DNA of 60,372 nt from Spirochaetaceae bacterium bin103 (lineage in GTDB: Bacteria > Spirochaetota > Spirochaetia > SZUA-6 > Bin103), in assembly GCA_002238925.1 (NCBI GenBank), contig MPNH01000031.1:1-60372 (forward strand), written 5' to 3'. The stretch's first letter is position 1. The number at the start of each line of letters is the position of its first letter. Below are positions 42,893-51,999 of the stretch, one piece after another. Below the pieces are notes generated by a model. That model had not been told where the DNA came from. It searched no databases and worked only from the letters and a program-made list of their open reading frames with translations. Position numbers and translations under genes: made by a program.

Positions 42893-44320
42893 TCAGCTCG
42901 TCAATTCCCGGCGCCGCCAGACCTCCTCGCCGGGCAGCGGACCGAGACGCTCCACCAGTCGGGCAAGAAGTTCCTCGCGCACCTGCCGGTACGCCGGTTC
43001 ATCGGACAAGTCACGCATTTCCTCCGGGTCCGTTTCCGTATCGAAGAGTTCCGTGCATGCTTCCCCGGACTGGATCAGCTTCCAACGTTCGGTCCGAATC
43101 ATGCGATGAGGCCGAGTTCCAAAGACCTCGACGTTCCGGGCCATCGGATAGCTCTCGGCGAAGGCCGCCTCCTTGCCTTCGTCTCGGTCCGCGATCAGGT
43201 CCGGCCACAACGACCTCCCCGGCAGGCTCGGAGGGGCGATTGCGGCCGCGTCGCACACGGTGGGGAAGAGGTCGAGCAACTCCACTAGGCCGCCATGGCG
43301 CCGGCCGGGGCGCGTGCTCCCCGGCAGACGCATCACCAGCGGCACGCGCACGGAGTGCTCGTAGAGGACCATCTTGCCGACAAGGCCATGGTGATAACCC
43401 ATCTCACCGTGGTCCGACAGATAGACAACCAGCGTGTCGTCACGCGCGCCGGCTTCCTCAAGCAGACGTAGGGCCTCGCCGACACACCAATCGGTGTAGT
43501 GCACGAATGCATGGTAGTAGCGCAGGTACTGGGCTCTTATTGCGTCGGATGGCCGGCGAACCGCCTTGCGCCAGATCGGGTGCCGGCTCACGTGCGCCGG
43601 CACCTGATCCGGCAGCGGCATCGCGCCCCGGAATGGCTCGACAAACTGCGCCGGCGGTATGAACGGAGGGTGCGGGCTTTGGAAGCTGACGCACGCGAAG
43701 AACGGTCGGTCACGCTCTCGTGCCAGGAACTCCTGCCACGCTCTCAGCACCATGGCTTCCTGATGATCTTCGTGCGGAAGCGTTCCCCAAGTGCCGTCCG
43801 GCCCACGATCGGGCGGTTCGACCAGGGCCCCCTGCAGCCGGTGCTGAGCCGCTTCCAAGTGGACGAGGCGCCACGGATCATCGGGTAAGCCGCCAACCGG
43901 AGGGAATCCGCGGTCGTTTCTCAAGTACCACCAGAACTCCTCGTAATCGATGCGCTCGGCAAAGCCGTGGTGGCGTTCCTTGTCGCGGGAGGACTCGGTG
44001 TCCGGAATGAAGTGCATCTTGCCGAGGGCCGCCGTCTCGTAGCCGGCGTTGCGGAGATGATGAGCCACCGTGTATAGCCGGGGCATCGGCGTGTCGTTCT
44101 GCAAGACGCCGCACTGGAACGAGTATTGCCCGGTGAGCAGCGATTGCCGGCTGGGAACACACAGGGGGTTCTGCGCGTATGCTCGATCGAACACGATCCC
44201 TTCCGCAGCCAACCGGTCGATGCTTGGCGTCCGTGCGACTTGCGACCCGTAGCATCCGGTGGCCCATGCGCCGTGCGTGTCGGAGATCAGAAACAGGATG
44301 TTCGGCTTTTGTTGTCCCAT
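42893..44320 (-). CDS. Sulfatase (Cys-type) within sugar transporter operon
   Basis: 475 residues. NILFLISDTHG metal motif, LCVPSRQSLLTGQ with Cys54 in a canonical CxPSR, GKMHF, and VYLSDHGEMGYHHG. ATG 44320 follows GAGGAG. No signal peptide, so it would desulfate sugars after import by the transporter encoded on both sides of it. It differs clearly from the sulfatase at 34029-35486 (canonical Pro, different middle part), so the two probably attack different esters. Confidence 0.93.
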   Translation of the reverse strand: MGQQKPNILFLISDTHGAWATGCYGSQVARTPSIDRLAAEGIVFDRAYAQNPLCVPSRQSLLTGQYSFQCGVLQNDTPMPRLYTVAHHLRNAGYETAALGKMHFIPDTESSRDKERHHGFAERIDYEEFWWYLRNDRGFPPVGGLPDDPWRLVHLEAAQHRLQGALVEPPDRGPDGTWGTLPHEDHQEAMVLRAWQEFLARERDRPFFACVSFQSPHPPFIPPAQFVEPFRGAMPLPDQVPAHVSRHPIWRKAVRRPSDAIRAQYLRYYHAFVHYTDWCVGEALRLLEEAGARDDTLVVYLSDHGEMGYHHGLVGKMVLYEHSVRVPLVMRLPGSTRPGRRHGGLVELLDLFPTVCDAAAIAPPSLPGRSLWPDLIADRDEGKEAAFAESYPMARNVEVFGTRPHRMIRTERWKLIQSGEACTELFDTETDPEEMRDLSDEPAYRQVREELLARLVERLGPLPGEEVWRRRELTS

Positions 44321-44436
44321 GTTGTCTCCTCTTCCGGCTACCGATAGGGATCTGCCGCATCCTCGCAGGCCACCCGCCACCGAAGTAAGGGAGTCGGTGC
44401 CGAACAGCCCCCGGCTGCTCGGATGTTATGCGCCGG

Positions 44437-45756
44437 CTACTCGGCGGAAGGCTTGTCGAGCACCGCCTGGAGCGCTTCGTGAGCTGCCTGGAGGCCTTCC
44501 TCCAAGGGCAGCTCTCCCAGCCACACGGGATCGAGCGCCGGGTCGACGGCGTTGCGCATCTCCCCGCTGCGGAAATTGCCCGGGATCGGCGGCGGCAGGA
44601 AGTTGCCGGCCAACTGCAACTCGATGAATGGTCCGAGCCATGGATCGTTGGCGTATTCCGGAATCTCGTTGATCTTGTTCTTGGTGCTCAATCCCAGACC
44701 CTCGGCAACCACTCTCTCGAGCATATCGTCGCTCATCAGCCACTGCACGTACAGCAAGGCCGCCTCGGGATTCGCCGCCGCTTTCGGGACTGCCCAAGAG
44801 TCGTGCGGGCCCTGGCTGCTCACCCGGCCCGCGGGACCGATCGGCGCCAGTCCGACCGCAGCTTCATTGCCTTCGGCCATGCCATTGCGGACGTTGCCGA
44901 GTTCCCATGCTCCACCGAACCGCATGGCTGTCTGTCCGGCGGCGAACGCCTTTCCGCGATTCTGGCCTACCATCTGTGCCGTCTGGGGAGAGACCTGGTG
45001 GGTGTGGTACAGGTCGTAGAGCCACTGGTACGCTTCCACAGTCCCGTCGTCCAGGAGAAGCGATCGCGTGCCGGTCTCCGAGTCGATCCAGCCTCCTCCG
45101 AACGAGTGCAGGACGGTGTGGTTGACGCTCCATCGCGACGGCGCGTCGGTACCGAATCGAGTGATCCTTCCGTCGGAATCGCGCTCGGTGAGCTTGAGGG
45201 CCGCCTCGGTCAGGTCGTCGTAGGTCCACGAGTCGGACGGATAGCTCATGCCCACTTCGTCGAAGATCGTCTTGTTGTAGAACAGCCCGGCGGGGCCCGG
45301 ATGGGTTGCGGCCGGCAGCATATGGAGGCCACCGTGCCTCTGCAGGCGCTGGATGATCGACTCCTCAAACTCGACAAGAGGGATGCCGGCCTCCATGGTC
45401 ATCGGGAGCAGATCGGTGAGCAGGTCCTGACTCGCGTAGTAGTCGTAGTTCTGGTTCAGATTGAGATCCACGACATCCGCCGAGTCCCCACTGGCGAACA
45501 TGAGTTGCAGCTTGTAGGTGTATTCCGCGTGCGGTATGTGCTGGAACTTGATTGAGATGTGCGGGTACATCTCTTGGAATTCGCCCACGTTCGGAGCCAT
45601 CCACCGATCGTGCCAGATCGGCGCCCGGTAGACGACCCAGAGCTCGGCTGGCTTGGCGTCTTCGCTCCCCTCTGCCGCCGGCTGTCCCTCCTGCCCGCCT
45701 GCAAATGCGAACGATCCGAGGACCAACAACACACACAAGAACATTAGCTTCAACAT
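44437..45756 (-). CDS. Extracellular sugar-binding protein of ABC transporter
   Basis: 439 residues. A signal peptide (LMFLCVLLVLGSFAFA) is followed by GGQEGQPAAEG, a start common in spirochaete binding proteins. The body is a CUT1 binding fold: VGEFQEMYPHISIKFQHIP, FASGDSADVVDLN, GLFYNKTIFDEVGM, GKAFAAGQTAMRFGG, and WAVPKAAANPEAALLYVQWL. First gene of the operon with the sulfatase and two permeases. Ribosome site GAGGTGA. The promoter with palindrome lies 35-60 nt upstream. Confidence 0.92.
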   Translation of the reverse strand: MLKLMFLCVLLVLGSFAFAGGQEGQPAAEGSEDAKPAELWVVYRAPIWHDRWMAPNVGEFQEMYPHISIKFQHIPHAEYTYKLQLMFASGDSADVVDLNLNQNYDYYASQDLLTDLLPMTMEAGIPLVEFEESIIQRLQRHGGLHMLPAATHPGPAGLFYNKTIFDEVGMSYPSDSWTYDDLTEAALKLTERDSDGRITRFGTDAPSRWSVNHTVLHSFGGGWIDSETGTRSLLLDDGTVEAYQWLYDLYHTHQVSPQTAQMVGQNRGKAFAAGQTAMRFGGAWELGNVRNGMAEGNEAAVGLAPIGPAGRVSSQGPHDSWAVPKAAANPEAALLYVQWLMSDDMLERVVAEGLGLSTKNKINEIPEYANDPWLGPFIELQLAGNFLPPPIPGNFRSGEMRNAVDPALDPVWLGELPLEEGLQAAHEALQAVLDKPSAE

Positions 45757-45788
45757 CGCTCACCTCAGAGTTTTGGAGTACCCGAATA

Positions 45789-45819
45789 AGGCTAACCAGA
45801 ACCGTGGCGGTTCTGTCAA
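45789..45819 (-). promoter_or_regulatory. Promoter with perfect palindromic operator for the sugar transporter operon
   Basis: On the minus strand the consensus -35 TTGACA (45819-45814) is followed by TAGCCT (45794-45789), spacer 19 nt. A perfect inverted repeat CAGAACCG-TGG-CGGTTCTG covers 45797-45815, overlapping the -35 and filling the spacer. A repressor bound there would block RNA polymerase. A LacI- or GntR-type regulator is likely. Confidence 0.6.
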
Positions 45820-46055
45820 GGCACTGTTTTTCGACATATTTTCGGCACAAGCCGCTCAACGCGCTCAGTCTCTCTGGCACTTGTTGAGCGGTGGGAGCGG
45901 TTGGGTGCCCTGGATGCGCGGCGGCTGTGAGATCGTAGCGGCCTGATTCCCGCCCACCGACGACGGGGCCGTCGCGGCCGGGGCAGACCGTCGAACACGG
46001 CCTCGTGGGTGTGCCCGGCCTGCAGCGGTGGGGGCGCGCGCCTGCCCAACAGTGA

Positions 46056-46061
46056 TAGTAT
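46056..46061 (+). promoter_or_regulatory. -10 box of the MDR oxidoreductase gene
   Basis: TAGTAT followed by 7 nt and the ATG at 46069. No ribosome site. Same geometry as the other leaderless candidates. Confidence 0.4.
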
Positions 46062-46068
46062 GCGGGTC

Positions 46069-47094
46069 ATGGCGAAGAACAATCGACAGTGGCGGCTTGC
46101 CGCGCATCCGGACGGGATGCCGCGGGAGGACAACTGGACGCTGACCGAGGGCGCGGCGCCCGAACCGGGGAATGGCGAATTGCTGGTGCGGTCGTTGTAC
46201 GTGGACGTGGCGCCCTACATGCGCGGGCGGATCAGCCGGCAGCAGAACTACACCAGCGGCGTGAGCGTGGGCGAGGTGATGACCGCGGCGTCGGTGGCGG
46301 AGGTGGTCGAGTCCAACGCCGAGGGCTACCAAGCGGGCGACCTGGTGGTGGCGACCACCGGCTGGCAGGAGTACGCGGCGGTGCCGGCGGGGACGGCGCG
46401 GCGCGTCGATCCGAAGGTGGCCGACCTGCCGCACTGGCTCGACTTCCTGGGTACCAACGGCCCGACCGCGTACTTCGCACTGATCGAGACCGGGCGCATC
46501 AAGCCGGGCGACACGGTGGTGATCTCGGCCGCCGCCGGATCGGTGGGCCAGATCGCCGGCCAGATCGCCAAGATCTGCGGTTGCCGCGCCATCGCCATCA
46601 CCAGCACCGAGGAGAAGCTCGCCTGGTGCCGGGAGATCGGCTACGACGATGGCATCGCCTACCGCAACGAGCCCGACCTCGCCGCCGCCATAGCGCGCGT
46701 GTGCCCGGACGGCGTGGACGTGTACTACGACAACACCGCCGGGCCGATCCTCGACGCGATCTTCCAGAACCTGGCCACCCACGCCCGCATCGTGGTGGTG
46801 GGGACCATCAGCCTCGCCGACCGCTTCGAGCAGCCCGACATCGGGCCGCGCTTCATGCGCAAGATCCTGGTGTCGCGTGCCCGCGTGGAGGGGTTCCTGG
46901 CCGGCGACTACGGGCTCCGCTTCGACGAGGCATACCGCCGCCTCGCGGCGTGGCAGAAGAGTGGCGCGTTGAAGTCGAAGTTCGACATCGTCGACGGCTT
47001 CGAGAATCTGCCGGCCGCGTTCATGCGCCTGCTGACCAGCAAGAACCTCGGCAAGCAGGTAGTCCGCGTCGCCGAACCCGGCCACGCCGGCTGA
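46069..47094 (+). CDS. NADPH-dependent MDR oxidoreductase (CurA/leukotriene B4 dehydrogenase-like)
   Basis: 341 residues, zinc-free medium-chain dehydrogenase. The N-terminal catalytic domain has VDVAPYMRGRI. The Rossmann domain has VVISAAAGSVGQIAGQIAKICG, VDVYYDNTAGPILDAIF and VVVGTIS. It reduces activated double bonds of enones. In-frame ATG at 46060 would add three residues. Followed after 27 bp by a Gfo/Idh/MocA gene. Confidence 0.9.
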   Translation: MAKNNRQWRLAAHPDGMPREDNWTLTEGAAPEPGNGELLVRSLYVDVAPYMRGRISRQQNYTSGVSVGEVMTAASVAEVVESNAEGYQAGDLVVATTGWQEYAAVPAGTARRVDPKVADLPHWLDFLGTNGPTAYFALIETGRIKPGDTVVISAAAGSVGQIAGQIAKICGCRAIAITSTEEKLAWCREIGYDDGIAYRNEPDLAAAIARVCPDGVDVYYDNTAGPILDAIFQNLATHARIVVVGTISLADRFEQPDIGPRFMRKILVSRARVEGFLAGDYGLRFDEAYRRLAAWQKSGALKSKFDIVDGFENLPAAFMRLLTSKNLGKQVVRVAEPGHAG

Positions 47095-47121
47095 TGCGGC
47101 TCATATAACGAGGACACCGGC

Positions 47122-48234
47122 ATGGCGAAGATACGCGTGGCGCAGGCGGGTTGCGGGAACCGCGGCTGGAGGCATTTGGCGGGCTGGCTGGCGCACCCGG
47201 ACCGTTTCGAGGTGGTGGCCCTGTGCGAGCTGGACGCGGCACTCATGAGTTCCGTGGCCGACAGGTTCGGGCTCGACGTGCCGCAGTACGGCGATGCCGA
47301 CCGCATGCTGGCCGAGACCGAACCCGACCTGTTCTGCTTCGTCACCCGGCCCGATGTGCGGCTGCCGATGGTGGAACTGGCGGCGGGGCACGGCGTGAAG
47401 GGCTTGGCGTTCGAGAAGCCGATGGCGCTGTCGCTGGTGGAGGCGCGGCGCATGGTGGATCGGTGCCGCGGCGCCGGTATCAAGGCGACCGTGTGCCAGC
47501 AGCACATCTATACCAGTTCGTTTCAGCAACTGAAGCGGGTGCTGGACGCCGGCGACATCGGGCAGACGACGGAGATTCACGCGACCACCAGCGGCAACCT
47601 GATGGACCGCGGCACCCACTACACCAACTACCTGCTGTGGGCGGGCGGCTTTGCGCAACCGAAGTGGGTGGTCGGCCACGTGCACGGGCGTACACAACTG
47701 CAGGACGTGCACCCGTCGCCCGACCTGTGCCTGGTGCGGCTGGAGCTGGACGGCGGCATCTACGGCCTGGGCGAGTACGGCGGGGTGGCGCCGCGCTACG
47801 ACTCCGGCGACCTCTGGCAGGTGAACCGGCTCACGGTGCGCGGCACCGAGGGCACCGCGTGGGCAGAAAACACCGGCATCTGGGCCACGCAGGGCCGAGC
47901 CACGGGGGGCAAGTGGGAGCGCGGGGCGAACCCCGGCTACTCGAAGGAGAACCCGGGCGCCGGCTGGGAGTGGGAGTCGCCGCGCATTCAGCAGGCCTAC
48001 GCCGGCGCGATCGCCGACTGGCTGGACGGATCGCAGGCGGACCACCCCTGCAACGTCGAATACGCCTACACCGGCTTCGAGGTGCTGGCCGCCGCCTGCT
48101 GGTCAAGCCTGGAGCAGGTGCGCGTCGACCTGCCGCTCGCCGACCCGGCCGCCCTCACCCGCGACGGCGCCGACGTGTTCGCCCGCCTGCACACCGACCT
48201 CCCCGACACCCCCCTGCGCCGCCCCCTGAGCTGA
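47122..48234 (+). CDS. Gfo/Idh/MocA-family sugar oxidoreductase
   Basis: 370 residues. The N-terminal NAD(P) fold starts IRVAQAGCGNRGWRHLAGW, and the lysine of the EKP motif is in GLAFEKPMALSL. The C-terminal alpha/beta domain has DRGTHYTNYLLWAGG, with the active-site histidine region. It oxidises or reduces a sugar or cyclitol. GAGGA 9 nt before the ATG. The two oxidoreductase genes form an operon; substrate unknown. Confidence 0.92.
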   Translation: MAKIRVAQAGCGNRGWRHLAGWLAHPDRFEVVALCELDAALMSSVADRFGLDVPQYGDADRMLAETEPDLFCFVTRPDVRLPMVELAAGHGVKGLAFEKPMALSLVEARRMVDRCRGAGIKATVCQQHIYTSSFQQLKRVLDAGDIGQTTEIHATTSGNLMDRGTHYTNYLLWAGGFAQPKWVVGHVHGRTQLQDVHPSPDLCLVRLELDGGIYGLGEYGGVAPRYDSGDLWQVNRLTVRGTEGTAWAENTGIWATQGRATGGKWERGANPGYSKENPGAGWEWESPRIQQAYAGAIADWLDGSQADHPCNVEYAYTGFEVLAAACWSSLEQVRVDLPLADPAALTRDGADVFARLHTDLPDTPLRRPLS

Positions 48235-48342
48235 CGGTAGGGCTTGGCACCGATCCTCCTCTGCTCACCGCGTGGCTCCATCCGGGATGGCCTGCGCGAC
48301 GCCGCCGATCCCTACAAGCGCTGAGCGCTCTCGTCTACCCTC

Positions 48343-48648
48343 TTACGTGCCCGACGACCTTGCCCGACGGTAGGCTTCGTCGTGAGGGCCTACTGCAATC
48401 GGCTTGGCGTTGCCCGTGTCCAAGAGCATGAATACGAAACGATAGCTCTGATTGAGGCGGACCGAATAATGGTTCTCCCCGCCGGCCAGTTTTTCGTATC
48501 GCCGCCCTGGGGAAAGCGTACCGTTGAGCAACTCGTCCATGACATTGGCAAGTTGGCGCTTCATGGGCTCGTTGAGCCGCTTCACGCTTCTGGCGAAGCT
48601 GCCGGTCGGTTGCTCGAAAGCCTTGACCTGCGGGGTTGGCGCACTCAA
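48343..48648 (-). CDS. RelE/ParE-like toxin-family protein
   Basis: 101 residues, TTG start overlapping the stop of the upstream gene (TTGA). A helical N-terminus (FARSVKRLNEPMKRQLANVMDELL), then the beta sheet YEKLAGGENHYSVRLNQSYRFVFML, and the closing PIAVGPHDEAYRRAR. The SYRFVF and final basic/His parts match RelE/ParE mRNA interferase-type toxins. The upstream gene is not a recognisable antitoxin, which is unusual. Confidence 0.7.
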   Translation of the reverse strand: MSAPTPQVKAFEQPTGSFARSVKRLNEPMKRQLANVMDELLNGTLSPGRRYEKLAGGENHYSVRLNQSYRFVFMLLDTGNAKPIAVGPHDEAYRRARSSGT

Positions 48649-49223
48649 CCTGAGTCATCGAGTGCCGCAATGAGGTCTGCACCACTCTCGAATGTCTTCC
48701 CCGTCGTCGGTGCCAGCGTCCCGTCATTGATCAGCATGAGCCAGCGTACTTCCTGGGCCCATGACACTATGTCAGAAAACAACAAGCGCAGCTTGTCCAA
48801 CTCATCAATCACGCCGGAGTCATCAACCACCGCAGATCGCAAGGCCTCGAGAGCAGTGTGAAGCCTGTCCAGCTCCTCGCACTCGGTGCGGAAGTACGCC
48901 TCGGCCTGTTCGAGCGCCTGAGTGGCGGCCCCGTCCGGGTCCATAATCGTGCCAGGCTCAACCGACTCGACTTCCGTCTTGAGCTTTTCCGTCATCCGCG
49001 AGATCGCGGTCGTCACGGATTCGCGTCGTTCGCGAGAATTCCGCGCAAGGCCAATCACTGCTTCTTCGATCCGGTGGTCGATAGCCCGTCCGGGGTTCGG
49101 GGACTGAATCCAACTCAGGTCGTTCCGACCCGGTGCCTCCGCCAACCACGGCAGGATGTGTCCGACATGATAAACGATGTCGCTATGCGACGCGATGGGT
49201 TCGCGGACAGTAGCCATATTCAA
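48645..49223 (-). CDS. Hypothetical protein coupled to RelE-like gene
   Basis: 192 residues, mostly helical, acidic. A central coiled coil (AATQALEQAEAYFRTECEELDRLHTALEALRS) lies near residues 95-130. VSWAQEVRWLMLINDGTLAP and an acidic C-terminus (ESGADLIAALDDSG) follow. No DNA-binding motif is seen. The stop overlaps the start of the toxin-like gene. By position it could be an antitoxin or a partner. ATG 49223; GC is slightly lower than its neighbours. Confidence 0.65.
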   Translation of the reverse strand: MNMATVREPIASHSDIVYHVGHILPWLAEAPGRNDLSWIQSPNPGRAIDHRIEEAVIGLARNSRERRESVTTAISRMTEKLKTEVESVEPGTIMDPDGAATQALEQAEAYFRTECEELDRLHTALEALRSAVVDDSGVIDELDKLRLLFSDIVSWAQEVRWLMLINDGTLAPTTGKTFESGADLIAALDDSG

Positions 49224-49332
49224 CCATCCGACCTTGCCTGTACCCTTGTGCGAGAGTCAAGGACCACCTCGCCCAGATACGCCCAGATCCCCCCGTGCGG
49301 CCAGTGATCTGCTAATCTACGGCGGGGGAGAG

Positions 49333-50424
49333 ATGCAGTATCGGTTCACGGAGGGGGCCGGGGTGGACCCGGCGGAGAAGGCGCGCATGATCGACGCCGG
49401 GACGCTGCAGGCGTTCACGGCGAAGGTGTTCGAGGGGCTCGGCATGCCGGCGGGCGACGCTGCGACGGAGGCGGAGGTGTTGGTGTGGGCCAACCTTCGC
49501 GGCATCGACTCCCACGGGGTGCAGCGGGTGGCAGCTTACAGTAGGGCGGTGGACGCGGGCGGCATGAACCCGCGCCCGCGCATCCGGGTGGAGCGGGAAA
49601 CCGCGGCCACCGTGCTGATCGAGGCGGACTACGCGTTCGGGCCGGTGGTGACGGTGCAGGCGATGGAGCGGGTCATCGCCAAGGCGCGCACCGCGGGCAT
49701 CGGCTGGGGGCTGATCCGCAACACCTCGCACCAGGGCGCGATGGCCTATTACACGCAGATGGCGGCGCGGGCCGGCCTGGCCGGTCTGGCGGTGGTGTGC
49801 AGCCCGCCCAACATGGCGCCGCCGGGGGCGAAGCAGGCGGGCACCCACAACAGCCCGATCGCGGTGTCCGTTCCCGGCCTGCGGCGGCCGCCGATCAGCC
49901 TTGACATGGCCACCAGCGTGGCGGCGGGCGGCAAGCTGGACGTGGCCCGGGACAAGGGAGTTGCGATTCCGGAGGAGTGGGCGCTGGACGCGGAGGGCCG
50001 TCCGACCACCGACCCGGGGCAGTCTGCCTTCCTGCGGCCCGCCGCCGGCTACAAGGGCTACGGTCTGGCGCTGATCTTCGAGTGCCTGTCGAGCCTGATG
50101 GTGGGCAACCCGTTGCTGAGCACCACGATCAGCGGTGAGGGTGCTCCACGCCCCGGAACCCAGAACAGCTTCGTAGCGGCCATCGACATCGCCGCCTTCA
50201 CCGACGTGGAGGCGTTCAAGCGCGACGTGGACCGGCTGGCCGACGCCATGAACGGCCTGGACACCGTGGAGGGCGCGCCGCCGATCCTGGTACCGGGCCA
50301 GCCGGAGGAGCAGGTACTGGCCGAGCGCACCGCGAACGGCATTCCGCTACCGCCCGGCACGGTCGCCAAGCTGCGCGCCGCCGCCGAGCGCTTCGGCCTC
50401 GACCTGCCGGCCGCGCTCGCGTAG
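49333..50424 (+). CDS. Malate/lactate/ureidoglycolate (Ldh) family dehydrogenase
   Basis: 363 residues. Ldh_2 family: RGIDSHGVQRVAAYSRAVDAGGMNP with catalytic His/Arg, GIGWGLIRNTSHQGAMAYYTQMAA, the NSPIAVSVPG and ISLDMATSVAAGGKLDVARDKG loops for NAD(P), and YKGYGLALIFECLSSLM. It oxidises 2-hydroxy acids such as sugar-derived ones. ATG 49333 after GGGGGAG. The gene is divergent from the RelE pair. Confidence 0.92.
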   Translation: MQYRFTEGAGVDPAEKARMIDAGTLQAFTAKVFEGLGMPAGDAATEAEVLVWANLRGIDSHGVQRVAAYSRAVDAGGMNPRPRIRVERETAATVLIEADYAFGPVVTVQAMERVIAKARTAGIGWGLIRNTSHQGAMAYYTQMAARAGLAGLAVVCSPPNMAPPGAKQAGTHNSPIAVSVPGLRRPPISLDMATSVAAGGKLDVARDKGVAIPEEWALDAEGRPTTDPGQSAFLRPAAGYKGYGLALIFECLSSLMVGNPLLSTTISGEGAPRPGTQNSFVAAIDIAAFTDVEAFKRDVDRLADAMNGLDTVEGAPPILVPGQPEEQVLAERTANGIPLPPGTVAKLRAAAERFGLDLPAALA

Positions 50425-50524
50425 TTTGCCGCGCTTCCGCGCTTCCAGCGGGATCACACTTGCCGGCAGTACACGCGTGGCGAGGCTCCGGGTTCCGTAG
50501 GCGGGAGTGGTGCCGGCGGCGAGG

Positions 50525-51910
50525 CTACGCCGCCCGCCAGGGAAGGGTGCCGCCAGCGGCGAGGCGGCGTATCAGCAGGGCCAGCTCCAGGGCGTGGTAG
50601 TCGCCCCACTGGCAGGACTCGCCGCACGGGATGCGGCGGCCTTCGGGGACGTGGTCCCAGCCGTTGGGGCGGTGGTAGACGGTGTGCAGCAGCACGCCCT
50701 GGTGCGCCGGGTCGGTGGCCAGGTAGGGCTCCGCGAACAGGGTACGGGCGACGGTGAGGCCGGCGGCCAGCAGGCGCTCGGCGCCGGGCGGGCGGACCGC
50801 TTTCGGCAGCCCCGCGAGGCGCAGCAGGCCCTGGGCGGCGATGGCGGCGGCGGAACTGTCCACCGGCTCGTGGTCGTTGAAGGGGTCGGAAGCCGTGGCC
50901 CGCCAGTCGCCCAGGGCCGCCAGGCCGGGGGCGCCGGTGTCCCAGTAGGGGATGCCGTCGGCGGCGCTGTTGGCCAAGTAGAACTCGGCGGTCACGGCAG
51001 CCGCGGCGCCCACCCGCTGCACCGCCTCCGCGTGGGTGGCCAGCCCCGGCACGGCGGCTTCTGCGACCGCCTCCGCCGGCACCTCGGCGAGGTACTCCAG
51101 CATCTCCGCGCAGCCCGTGATGGCCCACGCCAGGCCGCGGGTCCAGGTGGAGAACGGCGAGTAGCCCTGCTGCGTGCTCGGGCAGCGGTAGTTGCCGTCG
51201 TTGACGTTGAACAGCGCCTCGTGCACCACGCGGCCCGGGGTGTCGTAGTGGTCGCGGCCTTGGCCGAAGAACACGTTGTAGCGCAAGGTGGTTTCCAGGT
51301 GCTGCAACAGGCGGTGCAGCAGGGAGATGCGGAGGTCGTGTTCGCCCATCAGCACTTGGCCCAGTTCGTGTGCGGCGGCGAGCACGCGCAGCGAGCGGAT
51401 GGTGTCGATGAACAGCGACTGCGGGCCGTTGAACGAGCAGATGTAGCCCAGGCCGCCGGGCAGCGGGGTCCAGCGCGCGGCCTGCACGGCTCCGGACACG
51501 CGGATCGCCAACTGCAGGTGTTCGACGTCGCCGGCGGTGGCCTGCCAGCGCCCTTCGCGGGCGAGGCGCAGCAGGTTGCCGTAGGTGCTCATGGTGTTGA
51601 AGCCATGGTCGTGCACGCCGACGTGGGTGAGGTGGGCCGGCATCACCCGGCGCATGCCGTCCCGGCCCAGTTCCAGCAGGCCGTCGTCGCCGGTAGCGTC
51701 GAAGGTGAGCAGCGCGGCGCCGTACTGGAACCCCTGCGTCCACTCGGTCCAGCCGCGCGTGGTGTACTTGCCTTCGATGGTATACACCGGCGCGCCGCGG
51801 GCGGGATCCCAATTCGTATCCAGATCGCGGATCTTGCCGCCAGCCAGGGCGAAGACCGACTCGACCGGCGCTTCCAGTTGGCGCAGTTGCAGTGCAAAGT
51901 CAATGTTCAT
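50525..51910 (-). CDS. Glycoside hydrolase, GH88/GH105-like (unsaturated glucuronyl hydrolase fold)
   Basis: 461 residues, (alpha/alpha)6 barrel. The last third has GIPYWDTGAPG, DPFNDHEPVDSSAAAIAAQGLLRL and WGDYHALELALLIRRL, the landmarks of GH88. RGLAWAITGCAEML and DHGFNTMSTYGNLLRLAREG occur in the middle. It probably removes the unsaturated uronate left by polysaccharide lyases, fitting with uxaC/eda and the sulfatases. No signal peptide, so it is intracellular. ATG 51910. Confidence 0.85.
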   Translation of the reverse strand: MNIDFALQLRQLEAPVESVFALAGGKIRDLDTNWDPARGAPVYTIEGKYTTRGWTEWTQGFQYGAALLTFDATGDDGLLELGRDGMRRVMPAHLTHVGVHDHGFNTMSTYGNLLRLAREGRWQATAGDVEHLQLAIRVSGAVQAARWTPLPGGLGYICSFNGPQSLFIDTIRSLRVLAAAHELGQVLMGEHDLRISLLHRLLQHLETTLRYNVFFGQGRDHYDTPGRVVHEALFNVNDGNYRCPSTQQGYSPFSTWTRGLAWAITGCAEMLEYLAEVPAEAVAEAAVPGLATHAEAVQRVGAAAAVTAEFYLANSAADGIPYWDTGAPGLAALGDWRATASDPFNDHEPVDSSAAAIAAQGLLRLAGLPKAVRPPGAERLLAAGLTVARTLFAEPYLATDPAHQGVLLHTVYHRPNGWDHVPEGRRIPCGESCQWGDYHALELALLIRRLAAGGTLPWRAA

Positions 51911-51931
51911 TTCTTTCAGTCCGGGTGGTTA

Positions 51932-51961
51932 CCTGGAGTGTCCACAACGGGACGCTCCAGG
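51932..51961. terminator. Inverted repeat upstream of the GH88-like gene
   Basis: CCTGGAG-T-GTCC pairs with GGAC-G-CTCCAGG around a short loop (11 pairs, one mismatch). There is no T-run on either side. It sits 22 bp before the GH88 start and after the FN3 gene. It may end that transcript or act as an operator for the hydrolase. Confidence 0.35.
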
Positions 51962-51999
51962 TTGTCTGGCTCGGTTTGGACTATCGGAACACTACTCGG

